DNA from: Streptomyces sennicomposti | Lineage (GTDB): Bacteria; Actinomycetota; Actinomycetes; Streptomycetales; Streptomycetaceae | DNA: 64,000 nucleotides | Direction of reading: 5' to 3' | Assembly (NCBI RefSeq): GCF_019890635.1 | Contig: NZ_JAIOAB010000001.1 | Coordinates: 124,001 to 188,000, forward strand | In this document: piece by piece, positions 50,004 through 61,556 of the stretch | How positions within the stretch are numbered: position 1 is the stretch's first letter | Layout of the letters: every line of letters begins with the position of its first letter | Notes under the pieces: generated by a model | What the model saw: only the letters and a program-made list of their open reading frames with translations | What the model was told of the DNA's origin: nothing | The model's database searches: none | Made by a program: the position numbers and the translations under genes

Positions 50004-50696
50004 ATGATTGACGTCCTGGTGGTCGACGACGACTTCCGTGTCGCCGAGATCAACGCCAAGTACGTGGGAAAGGTTCCCGGTTTCCGGGTGGCCGCCCGCG
50101 CGCACAGTGCCGCCCAGGCGCTGGCCACCGTGGAGCGCGGCGACATCGACCTGGTGCTGCTCGACCACTACCTGCCCGACCGGACCGGCCTCGACCTCGT
50201 CCACCGCCTGCGCGAACAGGGCCTCGGCACCGACGTCATCATGATCACGGCGGCCGGGGACGTCGCCACCGTGCAGCAGGCGATGCGGCTGGGGGCCCTG
50301 CACTATCTGGTCAAGCCGTTCACCTTCGCCGCGCTGCGCACCCGGCTGGACTCCTACGCGGCCCTGCGCCGCACCGTCGACCGGGTCGGCGGCCGGGGGG
50401 TGGCCGGGCAGGAGCAGGTGGACCGGATCTTCGGCGCGCTGCGCACCGGGCCCGCGCCCTCCTCCCCCGGCCTGCCCAGCGGCCACTCGGAGCCGACGAC
50501 GGACCTCATCTGCGGCGTTCTGCACCGCGCCGGGCATCCCCTGTCGGCCCACGAGGTGGCCGCCCGCACCGGCCTGAGCCGCTCCACCGCGCAACGCTAC
50601 CTCCGCCACCTCGAACAGGCCGGCCGCCTGCGCCTGTCCCTGAAGTACGGCGACACAGGCCGCCCGGAGCACCGCTACGCGTGGGTGACGCCGTAG
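50004..50696 (+). CDS. DcuR/CitB-type response regulator
   Basis: Response regulator of 230 aa from ATG 50004 (MIDVLVVDDDFRVAEINAKY). The receiver domain has VVDDD, phospho-Asp in VLLDHYLPDRTG, Thr in MITAAGD and Lys in LVKPF. The C-terminal domain (about 165-225) is a winged helix of the CitB/DcuR type (HPLSAHEVAARTGLSRSTAQ, then RYLRHLEQAGRLRLS). It is the evident partner of the CitA-type kinase at 45187. Confidence 0.92.
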   Translation: MIDVLVVDDDFRVAEINAKYVGKVPGFRVAARAHSAAQALATVERGDIDLVLLDHYLPDRTGLDLVHRLREQGLGTDVIMITAAGDVATVQQAMRLGALHYLVKPFTFAALRTRLDSYAALRRTVDRVGGRGVAGQEQVDRIFGALRTGPAPSSPGLPSGHSEPTTDLICGVLHRAGHPLSAHEVAARTGLSRSTAQRYLRHLEQAGRLRLSLKYGDTGRPEHRYAWVTP

Positions 50697-50734
50697 CGCT
50701 ACGGCGGTGGCGGACGGCCGACCCGTGCGGCGGC

Positions 50735-50786
50735 GGAGGACGGCCTGCCGGCGCGGTTGCGGAGGACGGCCTGCCGGTGCGGTTGC
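50735..50786 (+). repeat. 26-bp tandem duplication
   Basis: The 26-bp unit starting GGAGGACGGCCTGCCGG at 50735 is repeated at 50761 with one difference. It lies in the convergent gap after the DcuR-type regulator. A second small duplication (CGCAGCGGTCCTGCAC) follows at about 50835-50870. Confidence 0.85.
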
Positions 50787-50886
50787 GGTACGGCGAGCGG
50801 CGCCACGACGGCGGACGGGCCGGGCCGCTGCCGCACCGGTCCTGCACGGCCCGCAGCGGTCCTGCACAGTCCCCGCCGCGGCGGCC

Positions 50887-52482
50887 CTACACGGCCCCCG
50901 CGCCGGTCAGCGACCGCACCTCCGTCTCCGCGTGCTTGGCCTCGTCCGGCAGTTCGGCGGAGGTGACGGTGCCGAGCCAGCCGGCGAGGAAGCCGAGCGG
51001 GACGGAGACGAGGGCGGGGTTGTCCAGCGGGAAGAACTGGAAGTCGACGCCCGGGAACAGCGAGCCGGGGCTGCCGGAGACCACCGGGGAGAGCGCGACG
51101 AGTCCCAGCGCCGGGATCAGCCCGCCGTACACCGCCCACACCGCGCCGCGGGTGGTGAAACCGCGCCAGAACAGCGAGTAGAGCAGCACGGGCAGGTTCG
51201 CGGAGGCGGCGACGGCGAAGGCGAGACCGACCAGGAAGGCGGTGTTGAGGTCACGGGCGACCAGGCCGAGGGCGATGGCGACCACCCCGATGCCGACCGC
51301 CGCGCCACGCGCCACGGCGACCTCGCTGCGCGGCCGGCCGCCCCTGCGCCGCCGCAGCGACGCGTACAGGTCGTGCGCCACCGACGCCGAGGAGGCGAGT
51401 GTGATCCCGGCGACCACGGCGAGGATGGTGGCGAAGGCGACGGCGGCCACGACCGCGAACAGCACCGTGCCGCCCGTGGAGGAGGCGCCGCCGCCGAGGT
51501 CGAGGGCGAGCAGCGGCACCGCCGTGTTGCCGGCGCCGTTCGAGCCCTTCACGGCCTCGGGGCCCACGATCGCGGCCGCGCCGAAGCCGAGCACGATCGT
51601 CATCAGGTAGAACGCGCCGATCAGCCCGATGGACCAGATGGTCGAGCGGCGGGCGGCCAGCGCGGTCGGCACGGTGTAGAAGCGGGACACGATGTGCGGC
51701 AGGCCGCCGGTGCCGAGCACCAGGGCGAGGCCGAGGCTGATGAAGTCCAGGCGCGCGGTCCAGTCGCCCCCGTAGTGCAGGCCCGGCGCGAGGAAGGCGC
51801 TGCCGTGTCCGCTGCGTTCGGCGGCGGTGAGCAGCAGGCGGTCGAGGTCGCCGTGGAAGCGGATCATGACGAGCACGGTCAGTACGACGGTGCCGCCGAG
51901 CAGCAGCACCGCCTTGACGATCTGGATCCAGGTGGTGGCGCGCATCCCGCCGAGCGACACATAGATCACCATGAGCGCGCCGACGCCGATGACCGTCCAG
52001 ACCTGGGCCGCCCCGCCCGTACGCCCGAGCAGCAGCGCGACGAGGCTGCCCGCGCCGACCATCTGCGCCACCAGGTACAGCACGGACACGGTGACCGAGC
52101 TGGTGCCCGCGGCGATCCGCACCGGCCGCTCGCTCATCCGCGCCGCGACCACGTCGGCGAGCGTGAACCGCCCGCAGTTGCGCACCAGTTCGGCGACGAG
52201 GAACAGCACCACGAGCCAGCCCACCAGGAAGCCGACCACATACAGCACCCCGTCGTAGCCGAACAGGGCGATCAGTCCGGGCACGCCGAGGAAGGAGGCC
52301 GCGGACGCGTAGTCGCCGGCGATGGCAAAACCATTCTCCATGGGCGAGAAGAGCCGTCCGCCGGCGTAGAACTCCTCCGCCGAACCGTGCCGGTTGCGGC
52401 TCACCCAGGTCGTGATGCCCAGCGTGACCGCCACGAACACGCTGAACAGCAGCAGCGCCAGGGTCTGGTGGTCACCGGTCAC
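50887..52482 (-). CDS. solute:sodium symporter (ActP/monocarboxylate type)
   Basis: Sodium/solute symporter family permease of 531 aa with about 13 hydrophobic spans, from the GTG at 52482 overlapping the DUF485 stop (GTGA). Conserved SSF segments include SAEEFYAGGRLFSPMENGFA (N-terminal) and GLALVLGTGGLPHIVSRFYT. The last is typical of acetate/monocarboxylate permeases of the ActP group. DUF485 partners accompany ActP in E. coli (YjcH-ActP), which supports uptake of acetate or a similar short acid. The neighbouring NarL-type regulator may control it. Confidence 0.92.
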   Translation of the reverse strand: MTGDHQTLALLLFSVFVAVTLGITTWVSRNRHGSAEEFYAGGRLFSPMENGFAIAGDYASAASFLGVPGLIALFGYDGVLYVVGFLVGWLVVLFLVAELVRNCGRFTLADVVAARMSERPVRIAAGTSSVTVSVLYLVAQMVGAGSLVALLLGRTGGAAQVWTVIGVGALMVIYVSLGGMRATTWIQIVKAVLLLGGTVVLTVLVMIRFHGDLDRLLLTAAERSGHGSAFLAPGLHYGGDWTARLDFISLGLALVLGTGGLPHIVSRFYTVPTALAARRSTIWSIGLIGAFYLMTIVLGFGAAAIVGPEAVKGSNGAGNTAVPLLALDLGGGASSTGGTVLFAVVAAVAFATILAVVAGITLASSASVAHDLYASLRRRRGGRPRSEVAVARGAAVGIGVVAIALGLVARDLNTAFLVGLAFAVAASANLPVLLYSLFWRGFTTRGAVWAVYGGLIPALGLVALSPVVSGSPGSLFPGVDFQFFPLDNPALVSVPLGFLAGWLGTVTSAELPDEAKHAETEVRSLTGAGAV

Positions 52483-53033
52483 AACACACCGCCCCGAGCG
52501 CCGCGGGCCAGTTCCTGGGTGTTCCAGCGCAGTTCGAGCGCGGCGCGGTCCCGGCGCAGCCGTGCGTGCCGGGCGTAGGCCCAGGCGAGGAGGAAGGTGG
52601 TCAGGAACTGCCCGAGGCCGGCGAGCATCGCCACGTTCACCGCGCCCGCCACCGGCCTGGCCATGAAGTCCGGTGCGGTCGTGGCGGTCACGACATAGGC
52701 CACGTACCAGGCGAGGAACGCCGTCACCGCGGGCACCACGAACCTCCGGTAGCGCCTGCGCACCTCCTGGAACTCCGGGCTGCGCTGCACCTCGAGGTAC
52801 GCCTCGGCCGCGGCGCGGGCGCCCCCTCCGGGGCGGTCCTCACGGCGTGCCGCCGGGACCGGTGCGACGGGGGCCGCGGTGCCGTCGCCCTCGCCCCAGC
52901 CGGAGGCCAGCGCGTCGTACCAGGGGTCGCGGTACGCCGTGTCCTCCCGTGCCTGTTCCTGTCCATCGTGGTTCCCGGGCGTTCTGTCGGGAGCGCCCCC
53001 GCCCCCTGGGGGACGGCCGTTGCTTGACTGCAT
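52479..53033 (-). CDS. DUF485 membrane protein (YjcH-like)
   Basis: A 184-aa protein, start at ATG 53033; no clear ribosome site is seen, and a TTG two codons upstream is possible. The first 75 residues are low-complexity and charged. The DUF485 domain follows with EVQRSPEFQEVRRRYRRFVV, then two membrane spans (AVTAFLAWYVAYVVTATTAP and AGAVNVAMLAGLGQFLTTFL). It is coupled to the symporter by a 4-bp overlap. Confidence 0.88.
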   Translation of the reverse strand: MQSSNGRPPGGGGAPDRTPGNHDGQEQAREDTAYRDPWYDALASGWGEGDGTAAPVAPVPAARREDRPGGGARAAAEAYLEVQRSPEFQEVRRRYRRFVVPAVTAFLAWYVAYVVTATTAPDFMARPVAGAVNVAMLAGLGQFLTTFLLAWAYARHARLRRDRAALELRWNTQELARGARGGVL

Positions 53034-53102
53034 GCCCAAGCATGGACAGAACGGGAAGATCCCCGACTTCCCTTCCTCCCGCTCTTCACCCCATCAGGTG
53101 AT

Positions 53103-53786
53103 TCACTTCGCCGGTGGCCGCACCAGACCCTTCGCATAGGCGTAACGCACCGCCTGCGCCCGGTCCTTGAGGCCGGTCTTCGCGAAGAGGTTGTTGATGT
53201 GGGTCTTCACGGTCGCCGTGGACACATGCAGCCGGCGGGCGATCTCCTGGTTGCTCAGGCCCTCGGCGATCAGCACCACCACCTCGCACTCGCGCGCGGT
53301 GAGGCCGTCGGGGGCCTGGTCCGCCGGGGTCGCCCACGGCTCGGGCTCGGACAGGCGCTCCAGCAGCCGCCGCTGGATGCTGGGGGCCAGCCCCGCCTCA
53401 CCGGACAGCACGCTCTCCACGGCCCGGACGATCTCGTCACCGCCCGCGTCCTTGGTCAGATACCCGCGGGCCCCCGCTCTGAGGGCGGGGAACAGCGAGT
53501 CGTCGTCCGCGAACGTCGTGAGGACCACCACCTGCGTCCCCGGGTGCTCCGTCCGGATCCGCCGGGTGGCCTCGACTCCGTCGCAGCGGGGCATCCGCAG
53601 GTCCATCAGGACCACGTCCGGAGCGAGTTCCGCGACGAGCTTCACGGCCTCGTCCCCGTCTCCCGCCGCTCCCACCACCTCGATGCCGGGCAGCAGTCCG
53701 AGGAGCATGACGATGCCCTCCCGCACCACGGTCTGGTCGTCGGCGACCACCACCCGCGCGGGCTTCTTCCCGTCCTCCCGCGTCAT
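53103..53786 (-). CDS. NarL/LuxR-family response regulator
   Basis: Response regulator of 227 aa (ATG 53786, overlapping the kinase stop as ATGA). The receiver domain has VVADDQ, phospho-Asp in VVLMDLRMPRCDG, Thr in VLTTFADD and Lys in YLTKDAGG. The LuxR-type HTH reads LTARECEVVVLIAEGLSNQE, then ATVKTHINNLFAKTGLKDRA. It is the third gene of a coupled membrane protein-kinase-regulator set. It lies 69 bp upstream of the DUF485/symporter operon in the same direction, so that operon is a plausible target. Confidence 0.93.
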   Translation of the reverse strand: MTREDGKKPARVVVADDQTVVREGIVMLLGLLPGIEVVGAAGDGDEAVKLVAELAPDVVLMDLRMPRCDGVEATRRIRTEHPGTQVVVLTTFADDDSLFPALRAGARGYLTKDAGGDEIVRAVESVLSGEAGLAPSIQRRLLERLSEPEPWATPADQAPDGLTARECEVVVLIAEGLSNQEIARRLHVSTATVKTHINNLFAKTGLKDRAQAVRYAYAKGLVRPPAK

Positions 53787-54934
53787 ACCGGCACCTTCAA
53801 CGTCACCGCGAACCCCTCCTCGCGCGGCCCGGCCTCCAGCGAACCGCCCAGCAGTTCGGCACGCTCGCGCATACCCAGCAGACCGTACCCGCCGCCGGCG
53901 CCGGTGAGTTCGCCCGGCGAACCGCCCGAGTCCCGCACGTCCAGCACGACCTGGTGCTCGCCGTAGTCGAGCCGCACCCGGACCTTTGCGCCCGCGGCGT
54001 GCTTGCGGACGTTGGTCAGGGCCTCCTGGGCCACTCTGCGCACGGCCTGCGAGGCCTCGGCCGGCAGCGGTCTGCGTTCACCCGAGACGGTGACCTCCGC
54101 GCCGTCGTCCGCGCCCACCAGATCGCTGAGGAACTCCTCCAGGGGCGTCAGCTCGCCGCGCAGGGCGGACAGCGCCTGCCGGGTCTCGGCGAGCCCGTCC
54201 CGGGCCATCCCCCGGGCGGCCACGACCCGCTGGAGGATCTGGTCCCGGTCCGCGTCCCGCTCGATGAGGAGCCGGGCGGCCTCCAGATGCACCAGCTGCG
54301 CCGAGAGGCTGTGGGCGAGCACGTCGTGGATCTCCCGCGCGATCCTGGCCCGCTCCGCGAGCGCCGCCGATTCCGCCTCCGCCGCACGCGCGGCCCGCTC
54401 CTGGGCGAGCAGCCGCTGGGCGTTGCCCCGGGCGTCGGCGTCCAGCCGCAGCACATAGCCGGCGAGGGCGAGACCGACCGCCGTGACGACTGTCGTGAGC
54501 AGTCTGTCGTCGTCGGCGACGGCGTAGGCGGTGAGAGCGAGTGCGGTGACGGGCGTGGCGGCGGCGAGCGGCAGCCGCTCCAGCGCCACGACGGCGCAGC
54601 CGCACCAGATGACGAGGGCGGGTACGCCGAAGTCACCGGCCCGGGCTGCGGCTCCGACGCCGAGGAGGGCCGCGACGAGTCCCAGGGAGGGCCAGAGGCG
54701 GTGTGCGAGGGTGGTCCGGAAGAAGGCCCAGGCGAGGACAGCGGTCGCCAGGAGGCCCGCCGCGGCCGCGACGGCCGCCCACGTGTGGGCGTGGTGGGCG
54801 TTGACGGCGCCCCACAGCAGCGTGCCGGCCACCAGCAGCCGCACACCCCAGCCGAGCAGGCGCCGGGGCCGTGAGATCCCTTCGCGCCCCAGTGCTTCCG
54901 GCGAGGGCCAGCGCGTCCAGAGGTTCTCCGTCAT
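53783..54934 (-). CDS. NarL-type (HisKA_3) sensor histidine kinase
   Basis: Kinase of 383 aa from ATG 54934 (GGAAGGAACGGGT upstream). Five or six membrane spans fill about residues 28-165 with very short loops, indicating a membrane-embedded sensor. The dimerisation/phosphoacceptor motif is REIHDVLAHSLSAQLVHLEA, and the HATPase region carries RVAQEALTNVRKHA and GGGYGLLGMRERAELLGG. The DesK/LiaS-like architecture suggests sensing of the membrane state. Both ends overlap neighbours by 4 bp. Confidence 0.92.
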   Translation of the reverse strand: MTENLWTRWPSPEALGREGISRPRRLLGWGVRLLVAGTLLWGAVNAHHAHTWAAVAAAAGLLATAVLAWAFFRTTLAHRLWPSLGLVAALLGVGAAARAGDFGVPALVIWCGCAVVALERLPLAAATPVTALALTAYAVADDDRLLTTVVTAVGLALAGYVLRLDADARGNAQRLLAQERAARAAEAESAALAERARIAREIHDVLAHSLSAQLVHLEAARLLIERDADRDQILQRVVAARGMARDGLAETRQALSALRGELTPLEEFLSDLVGADDGAEVTVSGERRPLPAEASQAVRRVAQEALTNVRKHAAGAKVRVRLDYGEHQVVLDVRDSGGSPGELTGAGGGYGLLGMRERAELLGGSLEAGPREEGFAVTLKVPV

Positions 54935-55455
54935 ACCCGTTCCTTCCACGCGGGCCGGGGCCCCTCGCCACCGTACGCCGGGGTCCGCGCGTCCGCCGGG
55001 GCGAGGTTCCTGGTGCGCTGGACGAGGACTCCCGAGCGGACCAGGAGGGTCGCCGCGAGCGCGAGCATCACGGCGGCGCTGTCCTGGTGCACACCGAGCA
55101 GTGCGCCGATTCCGAAGAGGCCGACGCGCAGGAGGATGCCGCCGAGCCACACGGCGATGCTCGCCCTGGTGCTCTTGGTCCACACGGCGCCGTCCGGCTC
55201 CGTCCATATGCGTGTGGTCCAGGCCCAGCCGGCTCCTATGCCCAGGCCGACGAGCATCTCGACGGCGAGCAGCAGGGCGGACGCGGTGCGGTGGTGGGCG
55301 TCGAGCATGCCCGGTTCGCGCAGCGCGACGACCGCCAGGATCGCGGGCAGGACCCACCAGCGCCGGTCCGTGTCGAGCCGGCGGGCGCGGAACTGCCGGG
55401 TGATCACCAGTGCGGCGACGGCGAGGATCACCAGCGCGTCGACGAGCCCGGACAT
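54931..55455 (-). CDS. DUF1453/CcdC-like membrane protein
   Basis: A 174-aa protein with about five spans, starting at ATG 55455 (MSGLVDALVILAVAALVITR). It resembles the CcdC/DUF1453 type in pattern (RQFRARRLDTDRRWWVLP). It is translationally coupled to the downstream kinase (ATGA) and probably part of the same sensory complex. Function unknown. Confidence 0.78.
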   Translation of the reverse strand: MSGLVDALVILAVAALVITRQFRARRLDTDRRWWVLPAILAVVALREPGMLDAHHRTASALLLAVEMLVGLGIGAGWAWTTRIWTEPDGAVWTKSTRASIAVWLGGILLRVGLFGIGALLGVHQDSAAVMLALAATLLVRSGVLVQRTRNLAPADARTPAYGGEGPRPAWKERV

Positions 55456-55573
55456 CGTGCCTCCGTGGGGCGGGAAGGAAAGGCCGGCGGCGGAGCGCTG
55501 CCGACGCCTTCGACGCTACGGAAGAGGGCGGGCTTCTTGATCGGACCACGGGTGGATCACGGGTGGACGCAGG

Positions 55574-55615
55574 AACGCCGCTGGTCTCCACCCGTGGGTG
55601 GAGACCAGCGGCGTT
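55574..55615 (-). terminator. perfect 20-bp hairpin downstream of parE
   Basis: AACGCCGCTGGTCTCCACCC and its exact complement flank a 2-nt loop (GT). This is the longest perfect stem in the window, 37 bp after the parE stop. No U-tract; probably terminates parE transcription and shields the downstream operon. Confidence 0.85.
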
Positions 55616-55651
55616 CACCGTCCGTGCGGCCGGGGATCGGGCCGGGTGCGG

Positions 55652-57775
<2,124 letters not shown>

Positions 57776-58034
57776 GCGGTTCGCTCCTCGCTGAATTTCA
57801 GATGAGGCCCTGATGGGTAAGGGCGCGGCTTCGGTTGCCGCTCAGAGGGTACCGAGGCCTGGTAGAGCCCTTGTAACGCAACCCTCGGCAGCGACCCAGA
57901 CTAGTCCAGAGTCGCATGCACGTTCGATCCCTCGATGGAGTGAAGCACATATCACGTTCCCTTCGGGGCATGAACCATTTAGGCTCCGGGCACGTCCTCA
58001 TGAACAACCGGCAACCCAGCCGGGAGGACCGACC
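57776..58034. other. divergent promoter region parE / DUF7455
   Basis: About 260 bp. On the plus strand TTCCCT-N17-TAGGCT near 57958-57986 is a plausible promoter giving a leader of about 220 nt for the DUF7455 gene. On the minus strand TCGAAC-N18-TAGTCT near 57897-57926 is a plausible parE promoter. Both are weak matches to consensus. Confidence 0.4.
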
Positions 58035-58058
58035 ATGACCGACAGCGCGAACCCGTAA
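58035..58058 (+). CDS. possible 7-codon leader ORF (MTDSANP)
   Basis: ATG 58035 is preceded by a consensus GGAGGACC ribosome site with correct spacing and followed by six codons and TAA. It lies in the long leader of the DUF7455 gene. The strong ribosome site in front of such a short frame is unusual. It may be a regulatory upstream ORF or the remnant of a longer gene. Confidence 0.35.
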   Translation: MTDSANP

Positions 58059-58146
58059 GACACACAGACACGTAATACGGCACATTCGCCGCCAAACCGG
58101 CAACGGACAGCCGCCCGGAAAGATTTTTCCGGGAAAAGCCGCGAGC

Positions 58147-58173
58147 GGGAACGTTTGGGGCTGGTTGGATGTT
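58147..58173 (+). promoter_or_regulatory. possible sigma-R-type promoter
   Basis: GGGAAC-N18-GTT at 58147-58173 fits the GGAAT/N18-19/GTT pattern of the thiol-stress sigma factor SigR. It would start transcription about 35 bp before the DUF7455 GTG. Confidence 0.35.
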
Positions 58174-58214
58174 GACCCTGGTACGACAGCTCGTCGAGCT
58201 AGAGAAGAGGCGAC

Positions 58215-58445
58215 GTGACTACTGTTCTGACCCCCGCGAGCCCGCTGACGGCCGCTGATCGCTGCGACCGCTGCGGCGCCCAGGCATACCTGCGCGTCGT
58301 GCTGCTCAGCGGCGGAGAACTGCTCTTCTGCGCCCACCACGGGCGCAAGTTCGAGCCGGAACTCAAGAAGATCGCCGCTGAGATACAGGACGAGACGGAG
58401 CGCCTGACCTCCATCCCGGCAAGCACGTCCGAAGACGAGCGCTGA
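58215..58445 (+). CDS. DUF7455 small zinc-binding protein
   Basis: A 76-aa protein from the GTG at 58215 (AGAAGAGG upstream). It has cysteine/histidine pairs typical of a zinc ribbon: CDRCG (residues 17-21) and FCAHHGRKF. The C-terminal half is helical and acidic. It stands beside parE and hrdB in all Streptomyces I can recall. Function unknown, possibly nucleic-acid related. Confidence 0.85.
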   Translation: MTTVLTPASPLTAADRCDRCGAQAYLRVVLLSGGELLFCAHHGRKFEPELKKIAAEIQDETERLTSIPASTSEDER

Positions 58446-58485
58446 CACCTCGCACGACGAGCCAGGACCGGCACAGGCCGGCGAA

Positions 58486-58527
58486 CGGGCGGCCGCCCCT
58501 GTCACGACAGGGGCGGCCGCCCGTTTT
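58486..58527 (+). terminator. textbook intrinsic terminator
   Basis: A perfect 17-bp stem (CGGGCGGCCGCCCCTGT and complement) with a CACG loop is followed by TTTT. It lies 41 bp after the DUF7455 stop. Confidence 0.92.
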
Positions 58528-58578
58528 CGTCTCGTCGGGCGCGTCAGGCCGGCGCCCGCCGTTCCTCCTCCGGCGCCG

Positions 58579-59439
58579 TCAGGACGCGTCCGCCCCCGGG
58601 TGCAGCGCCTTGGCGCCGACGGCCCCGCTCAGGGTCTTCACGACCTCGGACACCCGGGTGTAGACGCCGGGGCTGTCCGCGCGCCCGCAGCCGTTGCCCC
58701 AGGAGACCAGCCCGATCAGCCGCCCCTGGGCCACCAGCGGCCCGCCGCTGTCCCCCTGGCAGGCGTCCCGGCCCCCGGTGGTCTCGCCCGCGCACAGCAT
58801 CGTCTCGGCCGTGTACGCGCCGTCGCCGCCGCCCGGGTAGGCCCGCTCGCACCGGGCGTCGGGCAGGACGTGCACCCGCGCGCCGTACAGACGGTGCGCG
58901 TACGAGCCGTTGCCGTCCGTGTCGCCCCAGCCGTAGACCGTGGCGCCGGTGCCGGGCGTGTAGGCGGGGTCGCCGGCGCCCGCCATCGGGATGACCGCGC
59001 CGCGGGGCAGCGGCTCGGCGAGGGTGACCACGGCGAAATCGCCGCTGTTGGTCGCGCGGTCGTAGCCCGGATTGACCCAGACGGAGCGCACGGCGATCTC
59101 CTTGCCCTCGTCGGAGAGAAGGTCCGTGCGGCCGGTGATGACCTTGAGATCGGGTGTCGGCGGCGCGCCGACGACGTCTGTGCCCATGCAGTGGGCCGCG
59201 GTGAGCACGGCGTTCGGGGCGACGGCCACCCCGCCGCAGAACTGCCCCGCGCGGGTGCCTCCGAACAGGTCACGGCTGGCGAGCGCCACGGTCCACGGGC
59301 TCTGTGACACGTCGACGGGGAAGCCGCCGACGACGACGCTGTCGGCGGTCGCGGGCGCCGCGTTCAGCAGCGGTATCGCGGTCCCGACGGCCGCCATGAC
59401 CAGCGGCCGGGCCAGTGCCCGGGCAATACGGCCTCGCAT
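58579..59439 (-). CDS. secreted trypsin-like serine protease (S1)
   Basis: Secreted protease, 286 aa from ATG 59439 (GAGGAGCGC upstream). The signal peptide covers about residues 1-32 (cleavage near APATADS). The mature S1 domain begins at about VVVGGFPVDV. The catalytic triad is His in VLTAAHCMG, Asp in NSGDFAVVTLAEPL and Ser in ACQGDSGGPLVA. The Asp before GDSGGP (DACQGDSGGP) marks trypsin-like Lys/Arg specificity. Monocistronic, between the DUF7455 gene and hrdB. Confidence 0.93.
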   Translation of the reverse strand: MRGRIARALARPLVMAAVGTAIPLLNAAPATADSVVVGGFPVDVSQSPWTVALASRDLFGGTRAGQFCGGVAVAPNAVLTAAHCMGTDVVGAPPTPDLKVITGRTDLLSDEGKEIAVRSVWVNPGYDRATNSGDFAVVTLAEPLPRGAVIPMAGAGDPAYTPGTGATVYGWGDTDGNGSYAHRLYGARVHVLPDARCERAYPGGGDGAYTAETMLCAGETTGGRDACQGDSGGPLVAQGRLIGLVSWGNGCGRADSPGVYTRVSEVVKTLSGAVGAKALHPGADAS

Positions 59440-59507
59440 GCGCGCTCCTCACTCTGGATGATCGTTGGACACCCAGAGTCAGACAGGGCGGCGCGCACCG
59501 CAGCACG

Positions 59508-59541
59508 AGAGCCCGGCTCCCCCACGAGGGAGCCGGGCTCT
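59508..59541 (-). terminator. hrdB terminator
   Basis: A perfect 14-bp stem (AGAGCCCGGCTCCC and complement) with a 6-nt loop, 21 bp after the hrdB stop on the minus strand. Confidence 0.85.
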
Positions 59542-59562
59542 GGGTGCAGAACGGGCCGCGGC

Positions 59563-61104
<1,542 letters not shown>

Positions 61105-61556
61105 GAACAACCTCTCGGAACGTTGGAAAACGGCTTCCGGCCCCGTCCACAGCGGACAGGAGCCGACCACCGGCCTGGGAATGGGCCGACGGCGCGGGCG
61201 GGGGCCGGGAAGATGCACAGCGCCATGAACGGCGTCCGTATTCCCTCCGCGGCTGTCACCTCTTAGGTCATCGCGCTGTTTCCAGGAGCGTTACGCCCAA
61301 TCCGCGTGGCCCGAGTCACACCCCGTAAGCGCTTAAAAGCGGCCATATGCGAACAAAAAGGATCAGCTGAAGTCATGGGTGATCGCGATACGGCGACACT
61401 CACCGAGGCCCGTCCGCCCGCCACAGACGCGGACCCCGCCGTACGCGGAGGAACCGGCGGGGTCCTGCGGGAGGCCGCTCACCGGCCCGACGGGGCCGCC
61501 GGAGGACGGCAGGGCGCGGTCGCCGTGCCGTCCGGGCCCGAAGCAGCGCGCACGGG
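61105..61556 (-). promoter_or_regulatory. hrdB promoter and long leader region
   Basis: About 450 bp between the FadR-type gene and hrdB. The part from 61260 to 61376 is markedly A+T-richer. On the minus strand it holds TTGTTC near 61355 and CGCTTTTAAGCG (61330-61341), a near-palindrome that may mark a promoter. GGGAAT near 61240 recalls a SigR -35. I cannot place the hrdB promoters exactly. The rest (61380-61556) shows no gene I can support. Confidence 0.4.

Noticed and set aside
57776..58034. Continuous plus-strand frame ending in MTDSANP as an 81-aa gene
   Set aside because: The upstream part has no good ribosome site and spans the divergent promoter; only the terminal 7-codon unit has a strong ribosome site.
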